NCBI GenBank assembly: GCA_963624095.1
Contig: CAVFNZ010000082.1
Coordinates: forward strand, 1 to 11,133
DNA: 11,133 nt
Source: Phocaeicola_A sp963624095
GTDB taxonomy: Bacteria > Bacteroidota > Bacteroidia > Bacteroidales > Bacteroidaceae
Direction of reading: 5' to 3'
In this document: piece by piece, positions 1 to 6,334 of the stretch
Numbering within the stretch: the first letter of the stretch is position 1
Layout: the number at the start of each line of letters is the position of its first letter
Notes under the pieces: model-generated
What the model saw: only the letters and a program-made list of their open reading frames with translations
Told to the model about the DNA's origin: nothing
Databases searched by the model: none
Position numbers and translations under genes: made by a program

Positions 1-43
1 GATTGATAGTTGTATGCAAACGTGTATCGTATAACTATCAATC
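1..43. repeat. Inverted repeat / hairpin directly upstream of the methyltransferase start
   Basis: GATTGATAGTT at 1-11 is the exact reverse complement of AACTATCAATC at 33-43. As RNA the stem extends inward to 16 bp (1-16 with 28-43), including two G-U pairs, and leaves an 11-nt loop. The right arm ends 5 bp before the ATG at 49. The left arm starts at the window edge, so the repeat may extend further out. The position suggests an operator or translation-control hairpin for the methyltransferase-nuclease pair. A recombination site or element end is an alternative. The function is inferred; only the symmetry is seen. Confidence 0.7.
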
Positions 44-48
44 AGACA

Positions 49-1119
49 ATGGCGAATAAAAATCTCAACACTGCCAAGAAGAACAAGAAAGACGAGTTCT
101 ATACCCAACTTACGGATATAGAGCGTGAACTGCAGCATTATCAGCGGCATTTCCGTGACAAGGTTGTGCTCTGCAATTGTGACGATCCTTATGAGAGCAA
201 CTTCTTCAAGTATTTCGCTCTTCGTTTTAACCAACTTGGGTTGAAGAAACTCATCTGTACCTGTTACAACGGCTCGCCTGTAATCGGTACGGAACTTATA
301 CTGCATTTCGATAGCTATGACGATGAAGAACCCACCAAAGTAGCGTATAAGGTTGAGATAACGGAGGTGAAGGATGAGAACGGAGACGGAGCGGTAGACC
401 TTGCAGACGTACGATACCTGTTGCAGAACGATAAAAACGTGATGTCTACTTTGCAAACTGGAGACTTCCGTTCCAAGGAATGTGTTGAGTTACTCAAGGA
501 GGCGGACATTGTAGTCACTAACCCTCCCTTCTCGCTATTCCGTGAATACATCGGACAGTTGATTGAGTATGGGAAGAAGTTCTTGATAGTAGGACCGCAA
601 AATGCCATTACATATAAAGAGGTATTCCCATTGATAAGAGATTTCTGCATTTGGTGGGGATATGGTTTCAAGGGTGCTGCCGCTCATTTCTATTCCCCTT
701 ATGAAGATGTCGCAACGGCCAATGACCATAAGAATGGGATGATAAGAGTTTCCGGTATTACATGGTATACCAATCTTGACATAAGGAAAAGAAGCGAAAA
801 TCTTGACCTCGTTTGCAAATATTCGGAGGATGAATATCCACAGTATGAAGATAAAAATGCTATTGATGTTTCTGATTCATTTGCAATTCCAATGGATTAT
901 GTCGGTTTAATTGGAGTGCCAATAACGTTTTTGAATTACTTTAATCCAGAACAGTTCGAAATAATTGATTGTTGTGAACCTTGCATTAAACTAAGCCTCT
1001 TACGGAAGATGCCTAAATTTAAAGAGTTTAAGTCAAGGCAGAAGATGTGCAATGGTCATTTATGCCAAAAGAAGTATCATAGAATAATTATCCGTAACAA
1101 ACACCCACAAGCCTTATGA
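49..1119 (+). CDS. EcoRI-family adenine-specific DNA methyltransferase
   Basis: Predicted SAM-dependent DNA N6-adenine methyltransferase of the EcoRI methylase family, 356 aa. The N-terminus (MANKNLN, then KKDEFYTQL at about 13-21) and the CNCDDP segment at 42-47 are typical of the family. Catalytic motif IV is NPPF at residues 158-161, inside a TNPPFSLFREYI context. The C-terminus (CNGHLCQKKYHRIIIRN) also looks complete. I chose ATG 49 because it gives the family's usual start; a TTG at 10 is in frame but lies inside the upstream hairpin and adds 13 unconserved residues. The gene overlaps the DUF262-HNH gene by ATGA, so the two are probably translated together and this protein may protect host DNA from that nuclease. 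Base composition is AT-richer than the housekeeping genes, especially at 780-1090, which suggests transfer. Target specificity cannot be read from sequence and need not be GAATTC. Confidence 0.9.
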   Translation: MANKNLNTAKKNKKDEFYTQLTDIERELQHYQRHFRDKVVLCNCDDPYESNFFKYFALRFNQLGLKKLICTCYNGSPVIGTELILHFDSYDDEEPTKVAYKVEITEVKDENGDGAVDLADVRYLLQNDKNVMSTLQTGDFRSKECVELLKEADIVVTNPPFSLFREYIGQLIEYGKKFLIVGPQNAITYKEVFPLIRDFCIWWGYGFKGAAAHFYSPYEDVATANDHKNGMIRVSGITWYTNLDIRKRSENLDLVCKYSEDEYPQYEDKNAIDVSDSFAIPMDYVGLIGVPITFLNYFNPEQFEIIDCCEPCIKLSLLRKMPKFKEFKSRQKMCNGHLCQKKYHRIIIRNKHPQAL

Positions 1120-2240
1120 TGGCAATCAAGCAAATAGAAGTAACCGTTGGCGAGATAGCCAAGGGGTATATCAACAATGACGAACAGGGAGTGAGAGGCT
1201 ATGATGGAAAACTCGACATTCGTCCGGCCTATCAACGCGAGTTTATTTACAACGATAAAGAACAACAGGCCGTGATTACCACAGTGTTGCATGGTTATCC
1301 GCTTAACGTAATGTATTGGGTGCGCCGCAGTGACGATGCCGAATGTCCCTACGAGGTAATGGATGGCCAACAGCGGACACTCTCGCTCTGCGAATATGTA
1401 GACGGAAAGTTCTCCTACGAATTCAAGAACTTCTTCAACCAACCTAAGGATATACAGCGGAAGATACTTGACTACAAACTTACCGTCTATGTGTGTGAGG
1501 GGGATGAGTCGGAAAAGTTGGAGTGGTTTAAGACCATTAACATAGCTGGAAAACAACTCAACGAGCAGGAAATCAATAATGCAATCTATGCCGGCCCTTT
1601 TGTCAGCGATGCCAAACGACATTTCTCCAAGTCCAACTGCGGAGCTTCAAGGTTAGGCAAGGACTTGGTAAACGGTTCGCCCATACGGCAAGACTTTTTG
1701 AAGAAAGCCCTGGAGTGGATGGCGGCGCATGAGACGAGAGGGGGAAAGCCGACTTCTGTCGTAGGTTACATGTCGATTCACCAACACGACCCAAATGCCA
1801 ACAACCTGTGGACTTATTTCCAAAATGTGCTCAATTGGGCAATTACCAACTTCAACCTCAAGAAGTTCCATAAGATAATGAAAGGACTGGACTGGGCGGA
1901 ACTATACGACCGCTACCATAATCAAACACTCGATGTGGCAACTATGGAGCGGCGGATATCCGAGTTGATGATGGATGATGAGATACAGCGTCAGAGTGGC
2001 ATTATTCCCTATGTGCTGACGGACGATGAGCATTGTCTCGACCTTAGGTCATTCCCGGAAAAAACAAAACTCTCTGTATGGGAGAAACAAGGACACAAGT
2101 GTGCCCTCTGCGGCAAGGAGTTTGACATAGTGTTTATGGAGGGAGACCACATTACACCCTGGAAGGAGGGAGGTCGCACGGTGGAGGACAATTGTCAGAT
2201 GCTTTGTCGCGAATGCAATAGAAGAAAAGGGAGCAAATGA
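1116..2240 (+). CDS. DUF262 domain protein with C-terminal HNH nuclease
   Basis: A 374-aa two-domain protein. The N-terminal DUF262 (GmrS-like, ParB/sulfiredoxin fold) shows PAYQR at 37-41 and the signature DGQQR at 83-87, the motif linked to NTP binding or hydrolysis in this family. A helical linker (about 190-310) leads to a canonical HNH domain at about 320-374: zinc pairs C329/C332 and C364/C367, the catalytic D344-H345, N359 and terminal N368. All expected nuclease residues are present, so it is probably active. It starts inside the methyltransferase stop codon (ATGA, 1116-1119), a sign of translational coupling. Known relatives include the type IV enzyme GmrSD and other DUF262 defence nucleases, but those carry DUF1524-type HNH domains and usually no partner methylase. 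The inferred role is the restriction half of a methylation-linked defence system. A second ATG at 1119 is an equally possible start. Confidence 0.88.
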   Translation: MMAIKQIEVTVGEIAKGYINNDEQGVRGYDGKLDIRPAYQREFIYNDKEQQAVITTVLHGYPLNVMYWVRRSDDAECPYEVMDGQQRTLSLCEYVDGKFSYEFKNFFNQPKDIQRKILDYKLTVYVCEGDESEKLEWFKTINIAGKQLNEQEINNAIYAGPFVSDAKRHFSKSNCGASRLGKDLVNGSPIRQDFLKKALEWMAAHETRGGKPTSVVGYMSIHQHDPNANNLWTYFQNVLNWAITNFNLKKFHKIMKGLDWAELYDRYHNQTLDVATMERRISELMMDDEIQRQSGIIPYVLTDDEHCLDLRSFPEKTKLSVWEKQGHKCALCGKEFDIVFMEGDHITPWKEGGRTVEDNCQMLCRECNRRKGSK

Positions 2241-2314
2241 GAACCATTTCACTCCCTATCCATCCTTTCTGAAAAACCTTTAGCGTTTACAAAACCGTCC
2301 AATTGCCAAGGTCT

Positions 2315-3421
2315 TTACTTGTGCGTCTCCACAATCTGTGTGGGAGGCAGTTCGGCGTTGCGACGCTTCACTTGCTCCACCACGTTGGCTGCCAACTGCG
2401 CGAAGGCTTGTCCCGTGACGCTCCGCTCGTCGAGTGCTACCGGCTGTCCGTTGTCACCTCCTTCGCAGATGCTCTGCACGATGGGGATTTGTCCCAACAA
2501 CGGCACTTGCATCTCTTCGGCGAGCCGTTTGGCTCCCTCCTTGCCAAAGAGGTAATACCTGTTTTGCGGCAGTTCGGCCGGCGTGAACCACGCCATGTTC
2601 TCCACCAATCCGAGGATGGGCACGTTCACTTTGTCGTTGGTGAACATGTTGATGCCCTTGCGCGCGTCCGCCAGTGCCACCTCCTGCGGGGTGCTCACCA
2701 CCACGGCGCCTGTGAGTGCCAGGGTCTGCACGATGGTGAGGTGGATGTCGCTCGTGCCGGGAGGCAGGTCGATGAGGAAATAGTCCAGGTCGCCCCAGGC
2801 CGCGTCGCCAATCAGTTGCTTCAAGGCGTTGCTCGCCATGCCGCCGCGCCATAGCGTGGCCTGCTCCGGGTCTACGAAGAATCCGATGGAGAGCAGCTTC
2901 ACCCCGTATTTCTCGACGGGGACTATCAGGTCACGTCCTCCGATGGACTCGGCATAGGGACGGGCATCCTCCACTTGGAACATCTTGGGCATGGACGGAC
3001 CGAAGATGTCGGCATCCAACAGTCCCACCTTGTATCCCTGCTTGGCCAATGCCACGGCCAGGTTGGCGGTCACGGTGGATTTGCCCACGCCTCCCTTGCC
3101 GGAGGAGACCGCGATGATGTTCTTCACCTCGGGCAGCAGTTTTCCCACCTCGGGCCGTGCCTGTTGGATGGTCTTCACGCTGATGTTTCCCTGTATCTCC
3201 ACCTCTTTGCCCACATAGGTCAGGATGGCCGTCTCGGCGGCCTTTACTACCGACTTGAGGAAAGGGTCCGTGGGCTTCTCGAAGATGAGCGAGAAGGAGA
3301 CCTTGTTGCCGTCGATGCGGATGTTGTCCTCCACCATTCCGGCCTCCACGATGTTTTTACCCGTTCCCGGGTAGCGCACGGTGGCGAGCGCGTCCAGTAT
3401 CAGTTTGGGATATATTGTCAT
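2315..3421 (-). CDS. mrp: Mrp/NBP35-family P-loop ATPase, iron-sulfur cluster carrier
   Basis: A 368-aa cytosolic Mrp/ApbC protein thought to carry Fe-S clusters to apoproteins. Residues about 5-85 form a MIP18/DUF59 domain. The deviant Walker A SGKGGVGKST is at 107-116, the second signature DADIFGPS starts at D136, and the Walker B-like IDLPPGTSD starts at I217. Length and C-terminus (PPTQIVETHK) match Bacteroidales homologues. The CxxC that binds the bridging cluster in E. coli Mrp is absent, and the only cysteine visible is in SICEGG near the C-terminus; as I recall the family, this is normal for Bacteroidales. The gene lies 21 nt downstream of trmB on the same strand, so the two probably form an operon. 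It converges with the DUF262-HNH gene. Confidence 0.95.
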   Translation of the reverse strand: MTIYPKLILDALATVRYPGTGKNIVEAGMVEDNIRIDGNKVSFSLIFEKPTDPFLKSVVKAAETAILTYVGKEVEIQGNISVKTIQQARPEVGKLLPEVKNIIAVSSGKGGVGKSTVTANLAVALAKQGYKVGLLDADIFGPSMPKMFQVEDARPYAESIGGRDLIVPVEKYGVKLLSIGFFVDPEQATLWRGGMASNALKQLIGDAAWGDLDYFLIDLPPGTSDIHLTIVQTLALTGAVVVSTPQEVALADARKGINMFTNDKVNVPILGLVENMAWFTPAELPQNRYYLFGKEGAKRLAEEMQVPLLGQIPIVQSICEGGDNGQPVALDERSVTGQAFAQLAANVVEQVKRRNAELPPTQIVETHK

Positions 3422-3442
3422 ACTTTGTCTGTTGATAAGCTG

Positions 3443-4201
3443 TTATTTACTCGTTTGTGAACCGCTTCGCTTGCTGCGGTTGTAGCTGCGGTAGTCGTCC
3501 AACTCTATCTCCACGTCCGGCTCCGTGAGCTCTCCCTCCTGCGGCAGACGGAACTTGAGGTATTTGATGGAGAGTCCGCGGTCCAGCCACTGCTGTTCGT
3601 AGTAGGTCTGTATACCCAGAATTTTGTCCACCAGTCCCGAGTGGTAGAGGTCTTCCGTTTGGAACTCCACGGGCAGGCGGTTCTTCTTCACCATGTAATC
3701 CGTGTAGGTGTACATGAAGTTGCTGTCCGTCTTCAGGTGTACCAGTCCGTTGGGCTGCAAGAAGTTGCGGTAGCGTTTCATGAAATAGGTCGAGGTCAGC
3801 CGTTTGGTGGCTTTCTTCATCTGCGGGTCGGAGAAGGTGAGCCATATCTCGCTCACCTCGTCCTTGCCGAAGAAGCGGTCTATAATCTCGATGTTGGTGC
3901 GCAGGAAGGCCACGTTGGTCAGTCCCTCGTTGAGCGATTGGGTGGCTCCGCTCCACATGCGCGCCCCTTTGATGTCCACCCCGATGAAGTTCTTGTCCGG
4001 AAACATGCGTGCCAGTCCCACCGTATATTCACCGCGTCCGCAGCCCAGCTCCAGTACGATGGGGTTTTCGTTGTGGAAGAACGTCTCGTTCCATGCGCCT
4101 TTCATCCCGAAGGGGACATTGTCCACCACGGAGAAGGGGTATTCAAACACGTGAGGGTAGTCGCGCATATCCGCGAACTTCGCCAATTTACCTTTCGTCA
4201 T
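3443..4201 (-). CDS. trmB: tRNA (guanine-N7-)-methyltransferase (m7G46)
   Basis: A 252-aa SAM-dependent enzyme that forms m7G at position 46 of tRNA variable loops. SAM-binding motif I is LELGCGRGEY at 50-59, followed by GVDIKGARMW at 74-83. The TrmB signature appears as TFSDPQMKKATKRL at 122-135, where the usual SDPWpKKrH tryptophan is replaced by Q; D125 and the basic residues remain. KTDS is at 157-160. The C-terminal YYEQQWLDRGLSIKYLKF matches the family's T-x-Y-E...G-x-x-I-x-x-L-x-F end. A short charged tail follows. It is the first gene of a likely trmB-mrp operon. An intrinsic terminator for the preceding gene lies upstream, so trmB should have its own promoter, but I see no convincing TAnnTTTG in 4202-4245. 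Confidence 0.95.
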   Translation of the reverse strand: MTKGKLAKFADMRDYPHVFEYPFSVVDNVPFGMKGAWNETFFHNENPIVLELGCGRGEYTVGLARMFPDKNFIGVDIKGARMWSGATQSLNEGLTNVAFLRTNIEIIDRFFGKDEVSEIWLTFSDPQMKKATKRLTSTYFMKRYRNFLQPNGLVHLKTDSNFMYTYTDYMVKKNRLPVEFQTEDLYHSGLVDKILGIQTYYEQQWLDRGLSIKYLKFRLPQEGELTEPDVEIELDDYRSYNRSKRSGSQTSK

Positions 4202-4241
4202 GCGATTCTGTTTCTATATATATAATAGGTATAGGAATAGT

Positions 4242-4287
4242 GGAAAAGAAAGGAGCGTCCCACACTTCGTCAGCGATGGAACGCCCC
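4242..4287 (-). terminator. Intrinsic terminator after the DUF975 gene
   Basis: Read on the minus strand, GGGGCGTTCC pairs with GGGACGCTCC as a 10-bp stem (arms at 4278-4287 and 4252-4261, two G-U pairs). It has a 16-nt loop and is followed by TTTCTTTTCC. It begins 20 nt after the DUF975 stop and separates that transcript from trmB. Confidence 0.7.
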
Positions 4288-4307
4288 TTCGGTCAGTCAG
4301 TTATTTG

Positions 4308-4937
4308 TCATGCCGGAACCTCTACCGCTTGCATGGCCGTCTGTCCCTCGAATTCAGCCTTGCGCTCCTCGTAGAAGTGGGCCTGGGCTGAATACACATA
4401 CGGGTAAAGCCAGAGGAAACCGATTCCGAAAGTGATGCAGCAGAGCAACGCCCATCCGATGAAAGTCAGATGGAGGTAGAAGAGGTCGAACTTGTGGCCT
4501 CTCATCATCGCCATACTGCGTTCGATGGCGGCATTGTACCTCAGTTCCGGATAGTCGCGCAGGATATATTCGGTCATCGCGTAAGAATACTGCTTGATGA
4601 TTCCCGGAACGATGAGTAGCAACATCCAAAGGAAGACGTAGACACCCCTCAGTAGCAGCGTTCCGAGGATGCGGGAGTAGTCGTTGAACCCGTCAAACAT
4701 CTGCCCAACCTTATAATCCTTGTTCTCTCGATTGTTGTCCAGGAAGGCAACTAAGAAACCATACGGCAGAGGCAGTAAAAGTATAGTAGCTATCGATCCC
4801 AAAAGGGGAATGACATAATTCAAATTCGAAGCAACGCACATGATTACTACGAAAACCAATGTCATGATGACCGCACCGCCCCATCTGTTGGAGAGTGAAG
4901 CCCGGGCTGCCGCCCTGTACTCTTTCGCGCTTTTCAT
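4308..4937 (-). CDS. DUF975 family small integral membrane protein
   Basis: A 209-aa membrane protein of the DUF975 family, function unknown. Hydrophobic stretches at about 19-38, 43-66, 90-113 and 152-183 suggest four to six membrane segments. Family hallmarks are the N-terminal KSAKEYRAAARASL, the IVPGIIKQYSYAMTEYIL block at 109-126 and the MMRGHKFDLFYLHLTFIGW block at 144-162, ahead of a GIGFLWLYPY segment. The tail after about 185 is polar. The gene starts 35 nt after the ilvE stop with no promoter motif between, so it is probably read through from ilvE. An intrinsic terminator follows. No link to branched-chain amino acid metabolism is evident beyond position. No signal peptide or catalytic motif is visible. 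Confidence 0.88.
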   Translation of the reverse strand: MKSAKEYRAAARASLSNRWGGAVIMTLVFVVIMCVASNLNYVIPLLGSIATILLLPLPYGFLVAFLDNNRENKDYKVGQMFDGFNDYSRILGTLLLRGVYVFLWMLLLIVPGIIKQYSYAMTEYILRDYPELRYNAAIERSMAMMRGHKFDLFYLHLTFIGWALLCCITFGIGFLWLYPYVYSAQAHFYEERKAEFEGQTAMQAVEVPA

Positions 4938-4972
4938 ATTGTCTATCGTTTGTTAGTGTATAATTGTGTAAA

Positions 4973-5992
4973 TCAATCCAACACAGTCACCCATCCGTGT
5001 ACGTCGGGCTCGTCGCCATACTGAATGGCGCGCAGCTTGTTGTAGAGCTTCGTGCAGACAGGCCCCGGTTTGCCGTCCTTGGCGATGACGTACGACTTCT
5101 TGTTCTCCAGGTCATCGATGCGCTCGATAGGACTGATGACAGCCGCCGTGCCGCAGGCTCCGGCCTCCTCGAACGTGGTCAGCTCCTCCTCGGGAACAGG
5201 GCGCACCTCCACGGTCATGCCCAAGTCCTCGGCCAGCTGCATCAGACTCTTGTTGGTGATGGAGGGCAGGATGGAAGTGGATTTCGGTGTGATGTACGTA
5301 TTGTTCTTGATGCCGAAGAAGTTGGCTGCGCCACACTCGTCGATGTATTTCTTCTCCTTGGCGTCGAGATAGAACTCGCAAGAGTAGCCCAAGTCATGAG
5401 CCATCTTGTTGGCTCGGAGGCTGGCGGCGTAGTTTCCGCCCACCTTATAGATGCCCGTGCCCAAAGGCGCGGAGCGGTCGAACTCTCGGATAATCACATA
5501 CGGGTTGGTAGCGAAACCGCCCTTGAAGTAAGGACCTACCGGGGTGACGAAAATCAGGAACATATACTCGTTGGCGGGGTGAACACCGACCTGCGCACCC
5601 GTGCCTATCAGCAACGGACGGATGTAGAGCGACGCGCCGCTCTCGTAAGGCGGGATGAAACGCTCGTTCATCTTCACCACCTTCTTCACCATCTCGCAGA
5701 AACGCTCGGTGGACAACTCCGGCATCAGGATGCCGCGGCAGGTACTCTGCAGACGCTCGGCGTTGGCTTCCATGCGGAAGATGCGAATCTTGCCGTCCTT
5801 GCAACGATAGGCTTTCAGTCCCTCGAAGGCCTCCTGTCCGTAGTGGAGGCACGTTGCCGCCATGTGCAGGTTGATGTATTCGGAGGAAGAAACCTCTATC
5901 TCCCCCCATTTTCCGTCCCGATAGCAACAACGTACGTTGTAATCTGTCTGCATGTAGCCAAACGACAGATTGGACCAATCAATCTCTTTCAT
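4973..5992 (-). CDS. ilvE: Branched-chain amino acid aminotransferase (type II-like, PLP fold IV)
   Basis: A 339-aa PLP enzyme that interconverts valine, leucine and isoleucine with their 2-oxo acids using glutamate/2-oxoglutarate, the last step of their synthesis. The PLP lysine is K183 in YKVGGNYAASL, and the cofactor-contacting glutamate is E219 in IDECGAANFFG. LHYGQEAFEGLKAYR at 49-63 and SLYIRPLLIGTGAQVGVHPA at 121-140 are also family signatures. Length and the KxGGNYA form place it with the longer eukaryote-like (ilvE_II) group rather than the 309-aa E. coli IlvE. The ATG at 5992 gives the standard MKEIDWSNLSFGYM start. A TAnnTTTG promoter motif lies 34 bp upstream and a 12-bp palindrome covers the expected transcription start. 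Confidence 0.96.
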   Translation of the reverse strand: MKEIDWSNLSFGYMQTDYNVRCCYRDGKWGEIEVSSSEYINLHMAATCLHYGQEAFEGLKAYRCKDGKIRIFRMEANAERLQSTCRGILMPELSTERFCEMVKKVVKMNERFIPPYESGASLYIRPLLIGTGAQVGVHPANEYMFLIFVTPVGPYFKGGFATNPYVIIREFDRSAPLGTGIYKVGGNYAASLRANKMAHDLGYSCEFYLDAKEKKYIDECGAANFFGIKNNTYITPKSTSILPSITNKSLMQLAEDLGMTVEVRPVPEEELTTFEEAGACGTAAVISPIERIDDLENKKSYVIAKDGKPGPVCTKLYNKLRAIQYGDEPDVHGWVTVLD

Positions 5993-6013
5993 ATCTATAT
6001 CAGTTTACAATTA

Positions 6014-6034
6014 TTCAAATTTGAAGCAAAAATA
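6014..6034 (-). promoter_or_regulatory. ilvE promoter with overlapping palindrome
   Basis: On the minus strand TATTTTTG (6034 to 6027) fits the Bacteroidetes -7 consensus TAnnTTTG. The -33 region has no clean TTTG. The transcription start should fall near 6020, inside the perfect 12-bp palindrome TTCAAATTTGAA (6014-6025), which is a candidate operator for ilvE control. The ATG is at 5992. The palindrome is AT-rich and could occur by chance. Confidence 0.6.
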
Positions 6035-6089
6035 GGAAAAAGTTCAATAACATTCCCTCATTCCGGGAGTTATTTTGCTGAACGTCCGC

Positions 6090-6111
6090 AAAAGGACGGG
6101 ACACGCCCGTC
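6090..6111 (-). terminator. Probable intrinsic terminator after xseB
   Basis: On the minus strand, 6 nt after the xseB stop, GACGGG (6111-6106) and CCCGTC (6100-6095) form a perfect 6-bp stem with a CGTGT loop, followed closely by TTTT (6093-6090). An alternative stem CGTCC/GGACG (6094-6098 with 6083-6087) overlaps the T-run, so the two folds compete. The T-run is short, so termination may be partial. Confidence 0.5.
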
Positions 6112-6116
6112 GGGCA

Positions 6117-6320
6117 CTAAGCCTCCGTGTCCGCTTTCAGCAACTCCTTTATCTCCTTGTCCACCTCGAACAGCCGTTTCTTGCAGAGGGCTATCAGCCG
6201 TTTCGCCTCTTTCAGTCCCGCGCTCAGTTGGTCGATGTCCAACTCGCCGTTCTCTATCTGTCCCACGATGGTTTCCAACCGCTTCATGGACTCTTCGTAC
6301 GATTCTTTCTTTGCTGCCAT
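6117..6320 (-). CDS. xseB: Exodeoxyribonuclease VII small subunit
   Basis: A 67-aa small subunit of exonuclease VII, which degrades single-stranded DNA together with XseA. The sequence SYEESMKRLETIVGQIENGELDIDQL is the family signature (roughly residues 7-32). The helical second half, KEAKRLIALCKKRLFEVDKEI, gives the coiled-coil character by which several small subunits decorate each XseA. Length is typical. The gene starts 14 nt after the xseA stop, so the two are co-transcribed. It is the last gene of the operon and is followed by a probable terminator. Confidence 0.95.
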   Translation of the reverse strand: MAAKKESYEESMKRLETIVGQIENGELDIDQLSAGLKEAKRLIALCKKRLFEVDKEIKELLKADTEA

Positions 6321-6334
6321 ATCTCTTCACTTGT

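Noticed and set aside
1..43. Invertible promoter of the Bacteroides type
   Set aside because: The spacer is only 21 bp, too short for a promoter segment, and it contains no TAnnTTTG motif.
10..48. TTG start for the methyltransferase at position 10
   Set aside because: It lies within the hairpin and adds residues unlike the family; MANKNLN at 49 is the expected start.
1116..2240. Homing endonuclease or group I intron interpretation of the HNH gene
   Set aside because: The DUF262 domain with DGQQR and the coupling to a methylase fit a defence nuclease; no intron structure is seen.
2241..2314. Terminator between the DUF262-HNH gene and mrp
   Set aside because: Only a weak 5-bp ACCTT/AAGGT pairing with a long loop is visible; not enough to call.
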